DNA from: Sinomicrobium weinanense
GTDB taxonomy: Bacteria > Bacteroidota > Bacteroidia > Flavobacteriales > Flavobacteriaceae
Length of the DNA stretch: 64,000 nucleotides
Direction: 5' to 3'
Assembly: GCF_018863395.1 (NCBI RefSeq)
Contig: NZ_JAHKRR010000007.1
Span: forward strand, 124,001 to 188,000
Part shown: positions 60,721 through 64,000 of the stretch, in pieces
Numbering within the stretch: position 1 is the stretch's first letter
Layout: every line of letters starts with the position of its first letter
The notes under the pieces: model-generated
Seen by the model: only the letters and a program-made list of their open reading frames with translations
What the model was told of the DNA's origin: nothing
Databases searched by the model: none
Position numbers and translations under genes: made by a program

Positions 60721-62574
60721 ATGAAAAACATATTAAAAAAATCGCTGATCTCGCTCCTCCTCATAGCGACCGGATGTGCTAAAGACGATTTTGCAGAACA
60801 AAATACAGATCCTTCTACCGTAGTAGATCCGGATTTAAGGTTCTCCATCACCAAGTCCATAGAACAAATGTATAACGACGATTATACGCTTTGGTTCTAC
60901 AATAACTTCAGATATACATTCCCCTGGAGCCAGTTAACGACTATTGACCTGGCAAATGAAGAACAGTTCGTAAATATGGGTCCCGCGGGAGGACATAACA
61001 TTTACGCTTCTCTTTTTCCCAACATAAGAGATATCAGAACAAGGATTGATAGCATGGAACAAGAGGACAGGTCTGTTAGGCGAGCCATGCGGGCCATGAC
61101 CTTTCCCATACTCATTCAACCTGCAATAACACAGACAGACAACCTGGGGGCCAGGGTATATAGTGAAGCAGCATTGGCCGGATACACAGACCCGCCTTTG
61201 TTAACACCGGTATATGACAATCAGGAAACCTTGTTCAATACCTGGTTGGAAGAGTTAGACGCCGCTATCCCAGAGCTTATGACCTCCAATCAATACGATA
61301 TGGGTGATCAGGATATGATCTACGGGGGCAATTATGGAAAATGGGCCAAATTCTGCAACCTTCTCAAGCTGAAAATAGCGGTTAGGCTAATCAATAAAGA
61401 TCGCCCCAGGGCATTAAAAATAGCCGAAGAAGTAGCAAACTCCCCGGCAGGATATATGGATAACCTGGAAGATGATTTTATCTATACAAGAGGTGTTCTG
61501 TACTATGGTACCGGTAATGGAACCCAACCGGGTACTGCAGGCAAGAATATTGTGGACTTTATGGTTGCCAATAAGGACCCCAGGCTTCGTTTTCTGTTTA
61601 CCAAAAACGAATTTAACGCAGAAGTAGTGCAGGCATTTATAGATGCTGGAAAAGACCTTCCTCCGTATATCGACCAATATGTAAACAGGGATGCTAGCGG
61701 AAATTTTTCCAATTGGAAAGCTCCGGGCGAGCCCTGGGTACGCTATTTTGGAGTCCCTCTGTCACCAAATGCTCAATATGATTCTGAATACGATCCTTAT
61801 TTCAAACAAAGTGAGCTCAACAGGATAAAAATCGGTGATGTAGAAAAATCTTACACCTCCACTTCCAACTATTCGGAGAGAATAACACGTACACAATTTA
61901 ATCACACCTACCCCACAAAGCCCGGGGGAAGGGTTATTGAACAAAAAGACAGCTACCCCGGCTTAAATGTTATTCTGGGATCTTCTGCAGAAACCAATTT
62001 ATATCTGGCCGAATTCCAATTGTTAGGGGCTAACCTTCCCAGGTCTGCACAGGAATATTTTGACAGAGGAGTGGAATTATCTGTAAGGCGATTGGACGCT
62101 TTGTCTAAAAACAACGGGATGCCTTATTATGAAAATGACCCCGTATATATCGATCTCAACGAGGCCGAGGCCGCCTCTACCCGCCTCAAGTTGTCGGAAA
62201 TAGTAAACCTACTGGAACAACCTGCCTATGACCTTAGCACCGATGGCCTGGAAAAGGTATACATCCAGCAATACATCAATTTTGCCGGGACTCCGGGAGA
62301 TTTGTGGACCCTGGTTCGGCGCTCAGGTATCCCAAAAACCGAAAGTGCTTATTTACCCTGGGACCCATTTCTCGCTTCGGGCACGGAACTGTCTGTTCCC
62401 CGTCGTTTTGTATTTGGGACTCCTACAGAGGATAGCAAAAATTATGAAAATCAGGTCAAAGCTGCCGAGGAACAAGGATTTACAACAGGAACCAACAATC
62501 CATCTACCCTAAATTCAGAAAGGATCTGGTTCGATAAGGAAAATCCAGAATATGGTGCCGGACCAAAACCATAG
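60721..62574 (+). CDS. SusD/RagB-like outer-membrane lipoprotein (SusD_2 type)
   Basis: The protein has 617 residues with a lipoprotein signal KSLISLLLIATGC (Cys19). It is longer than most SusD proteins. The core GGNYGKWAKFCNLLKLKIAVRLINKDR and the late segment VYIQQYINFAGTPGDLWTLVRRSGIPKTE are characteristic of the SusD_2/SusD-like group. The C-terminus carries WFDKENPEYGAGPKP. It starts 18 bases after SusC and forms the lid of the same uptake complex. Confidence 0.9.
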   Translation: MKNILKKSLISLLLIATGCAKDDFAEQNTDPSTVVDPDLRFSITKSIEQMYNDDYTLWFYNNFRYTFPWSQLTTIDLANEEQFVNMGPAGGHNIYASLFPNIRDIRTRIDSMEQEDRSVRRAMRAMTFPILIQPAITQTDNLGARVYSEAALAGYTDPPLLTPVYDNQETLFNTWLEELDAAIPELMTSNQYDMGDQDMIYGGNYGKWAKFCNLLKLKIAVRLINKDRPRALKIAEEVANSPAGYMDNLEDDFIYTRGVLYYGTGNGTQPGTAGKNIVDFMVANKDPRLRFLFTKNEFNAEVVQAFIDAGKDLPPYIDQYVNRDASGNFSNWKAPGEPWVRYFGVPLSPNAQYDSEYDPYFKQSELNRIKIGDVEKSYTSTSNYSERITRTQFNHTYPTKPGGRVIEQKDSYPGLNVILGSSAETNLYLAEFQLLGANLPRSAQEYFDRGVELSVRRLDALSKNNGMPYYENDPVYIDLNEAEAASTRLKLSEIVNLLEQPAYDLSTDGLEKVYIQQYINFAGTPGDLWTLVRRSGIPKTESAYLPWDPFLASGTELSVPRRFVFGTPTEDSKNYENQVKAAEEQGFTTGTNNPSTLNSERIWFDKENPEYGAGPKP

Positions 62575-62629
62575 ACAGAACAACAGACAAAAATTAATCT
62601 TTTTTTGAAACTGTCTCTTAAAATTTTTC

Positions 62630-62666
62630 ATCACCGGGGTAAAAAATACACCCCGGTGATTTTTAT
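62630..62666 (+). terminator. Terminator of the SusC-SusD transcript
   Basis: The 11-base arms ATCACCGGGGT (62630-62640) and ACCCCGGTGAT (62650-62660) pair perfectly and are followed by TTTTTATT. A strong rho-independent terminator separating SusD from the GH3 gene. Confidence 0.85.
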
Positions 62667-62835
62667 TAAAACACATATCCTTCGATTTTTTTTAAATTAC
62701 TTTGCATTTCGCATACTTCTCCTATTCTGGTCTCCGGAAAATTATCAAACAAACTTTTAGATCCGTTTAAAAATCCGGGGCCTTCCCCGTACACAATCAC
62801 ATAAGAAACTGTACTAACACATTCTTACCTGATAC

Positions 62836-62905
62836 TTCCTTCAGCCTTTCTGAGCTGTCATTGGTCGAAAAAATTTCCTTATGTTCATTTTTACCATAAC
62901 ATTTA
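62836..62905 (+). promoter_or_regulatory. Regulatory element shared by the SusC and GH3 genes, copy 2
   Basis: TTCCTTCAGCCTTTCTGAGC then TGTCATTGGTCGA (to 62868), and ATAACATTTA at 62896-62905, reproduce the element at 57138-57206 with the same 37-base internal spacing. Sequence between the two blocks is not conserved. This suggests one regulator controls both units. Confidence 0.6.
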
Positions 62906-62952
62906 TAACCTTATTATGGTAAAAGAATTGCCTAATTAACTATCTAAACCGA

Positions 62953-62986
62953 AAAAGAGGTTGTAATTACTAATACAGCCTCTTTT
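62953..62986 (+). terminator. Hairpin in the leader of the GH3 gene (possible attenuator)
   Basis: AAAAGAGG (62953-62960) and CCTCTTTT (62979-62986) form a perfect 8-bp stem with an 18-base loop, the distal arm ending in TTTT. It lies 32 bases upstream of the GH3 ATG and downstream of the likely promoter, so it would be in the 5' leader. Attenuator, processing site or incidental. Confidence 0.4.
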
Positions 62987-63018
62987 CTTACTAATTTTGA
63001 AAACCAACCGCCGAAACC

Positions 63019-64000
63019 ATGAAAACACTCCGGTATGCCATAGGGATCATATTCTTTGTAACTTACATACCATCATTTGCTCAAAAGGCCAATACCTCCG
63101 CTCCCCTATACAAAGACAGTACATCCCCTGTTTCATTAAGAATAAAGGACCTGCTGGAACGCATGACCCCGGAAGAAAAGGCCGGACAGCTTTCCACCCT
63201 TCTGGGATGGGAAATGTATTCTAAAAAGGGAGATAAAGTCACCGAAAGCAAAACTTTCCGCCAGGCCATACAGGAACAACACATAGGCATGCTCTGGGCT
63301 ACCCTTCGCGCCGATCCCTGGACCCGGAAAACGCTGAAAACCGGGCTCAGCCCCAGACAGGCAGCCGAAGCCACCAATGCCCTGCAAAAATATGCTGTGG
63401 AAAATACGAGGCTGGGCATTCCCCTTTTGCTTTCAGAAGAGTGCCCGCACGGGCATATGGCCATCGGCACAACAGTTTTTCCCACATCCATCGGACAGGG
63501 CAGCACATGGCATCCGGAACTTATTAAAAAAATGGCCGGAGCCATTGCCAGGGAGGCCCGGTTACAAGGCGGCCACATAGGTTATGGCCCCGTACTGGAC
63601 CTCGCCCGCGAACCCCGATGGTCGCGTGTGGAAGAAACTTATGGCGAAGATCCTGTGCTCAACAGTGAAATGGGAGAAGCCATGGTAAGAGGCTTCCAGG
63701 GAAACAACCTCAAAAGCGGGTATAACATTGCATCCACCCTGAAACACTTTGCCGCATATGGTGTCCCCGAAGGAGGCCACAATGGCAATGCCGTGCACGT
63801 AGGAAAAAGAGAACTGCGCCAAAGTTATCTCCCTCCCTTTAAAAATGCCGTAAAGGCAGGAGCCCGTTCCGTAATGACAGCTTACAGTTCCGTAGACGGT
63901 GTTCCGGGCACCGCCAATCACTGGCTGCTCAACAACCTTCTCCGCGGAGAATGGGATTTCAACGGCTTCGTAGTGTCGGACCTTGGCAGCATCGAAGGCC
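63019..64000 (+). CDS. GH3 family glycosidase (beta-glucosidase type), 5' part
   Basis: The ATG at 63019 opens a frame that runs off the window edge (about 327 codons seen). A signal peptide ends PSFAQ. The GH3 N-terminal barrel is clear: IKDLLERMTPEEKAGQL, GIPLLLSEECPHGHMA, GTTVFPTSIGQGSTWHPEL, YGPVLDLAREPRWSRVEETYGEDP, STLKHFAAYGVPEGGHNG and, near the edge, FVVSDLGSIEG, whose Asp is the catalytic nucleophile. The acid/base residue lies outside the window. Members remove terminal beta-linked glucose or xylose from oligosaccharides in the periplasm. It belongs to the SusCD unit by position and by the shared upstream element. Confidence 0.93.
   Translation, partial: MKTLRYAIGIIFFVTYIPSFAQKANTSAPLYKDSTSPVSLRIKDLLERMTPEEKAGQLSTLLGWEMYSKKGDKVTESKTFRQAIQEQHIGMLWATLRADPWTRKTLKTGLSPRQAAEATNALQKYAVENTRLGIPLLLSEECPHGHMAIGTTVFPTSIGQGSTWHPELIKKMAGAIAREARLQGGHIGYGPVLDLAREPRWSRVEETYGEDPVLNSEMGEAMVRGFQGNNLKSGYNIASTLKHFAAYGVPEGGHNGNAVHVGKRELRQSYLPPFKNAVKAGARSVMTAYSSVDGVPGTANHWLLNNLLRGEWDFNGFVVSDLGSIEG

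Larger units (their letters stand above)
62575..63018 (+). other. Intergenic region before the GH3 gene
   Basis: Contains the SusCD terminator (62630-62666), the shared regulatory element (62836-62905) and a hairpin (62953-62986) in the leader of the GH3 gene. No coding sequence seen. Confidence 0.6.

Overview
The window reads as chromosomal DNA of a Bacteroidota bacterium, most likely a Flavobacteriaceae-type marine or host-associated glycan degrader. The evidence is three SusC/SusD pairs, a FecR/ECF sigma pair, BlaI-M56 signalling genes, DUF4230/DUF4260 genes and repeated promoter boxes of the Bacteroidota form TAnnTTTG. Species cannot be fixed from the sequence.

Region 1 (1-18.1 kb): a fragment of an NTF2-like gene and a DinB-like lipoprotein precede a sialic-acid locus. 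On the minus strand lie N-acetylneuraminate lyase, SusC, SusD, an AGE-type epimerase, a GH33 sialidase, a GH20 hexosaminidase and a NanM-like propeller fused to a sodium:solute symporter. A plus-strand FadR-type GntR regulator sits in the middle. Three copies of an inverted repeat (TATTATGT-N3-ACATAATA and variants) lie in front of three of these genes and are likely the regulator's operators. A decayed sialate O-acetylesterase start follows the transporter. The block is bracketed by a 46-bp identical direct repeat that contains the 3' end and terminator of tRNA-Leu(TAG), and an N-terminally truncated serine recombinase lies next to the tRNA. Together these suggest a genomic island inserted at the tRNA.

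Region 2 (18.4-33.5 kb): an M20 dipeptidase is followed by a complete trans-4-hydroxyproline catabolic set: D-hydroxyproline dehydrogenase, 4-hydroxyproline epimerase, a DUF885 metallopeptidase, alpha-ketoglutarate semialdehyde dehydrogenase and a DHDPS-family deaminase, with a divergent AraC regulator. Then come housekeeping and small genes: MmcQ/YjbR, DUF4230, DUF4260, cyclase, M28 peptidase, hemW, ruvC and a TonB-like lipoprotein.

Region 3 (33.7-38.9 kb): a TPR protein and two tandem M56-TonB fusion proteins lie downstream of a BlaI repressor whose promoter carries three perfect AACTAA-N4-TTAGTT sites. A DUF456 membrane protein follows.

Region 4 (39.1-52.4 kb): an ECF sigma factor, a FecR anti-sigma factor, an STN-type SusC, SusD, a BACON-domain lipoprotein, two Tat-exported calcineurin-like phosphoesterases and a propeller-like lipoprotein. 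This is a SusCD uptake locus with phosphoesterases and no recognisable glycosidase, and it is the best candidate for an undescribed nutrient system here.

Region 5 (52.6-57.0 kb): der, a two-TM membrane protein, era and a metzincin-like lipoprotein. Two copies of a 130-bp element with 26-bp inverted ends bracket der through era.

Region 6 (57.1-64.0 kb): a third SusC/SusD pair and the start of a GH3 glycosidase, cut by the window edge. The SusC gene and the GH3 gene share an upstream regulatory element with identical internal spacing, suggesting co-regulation.
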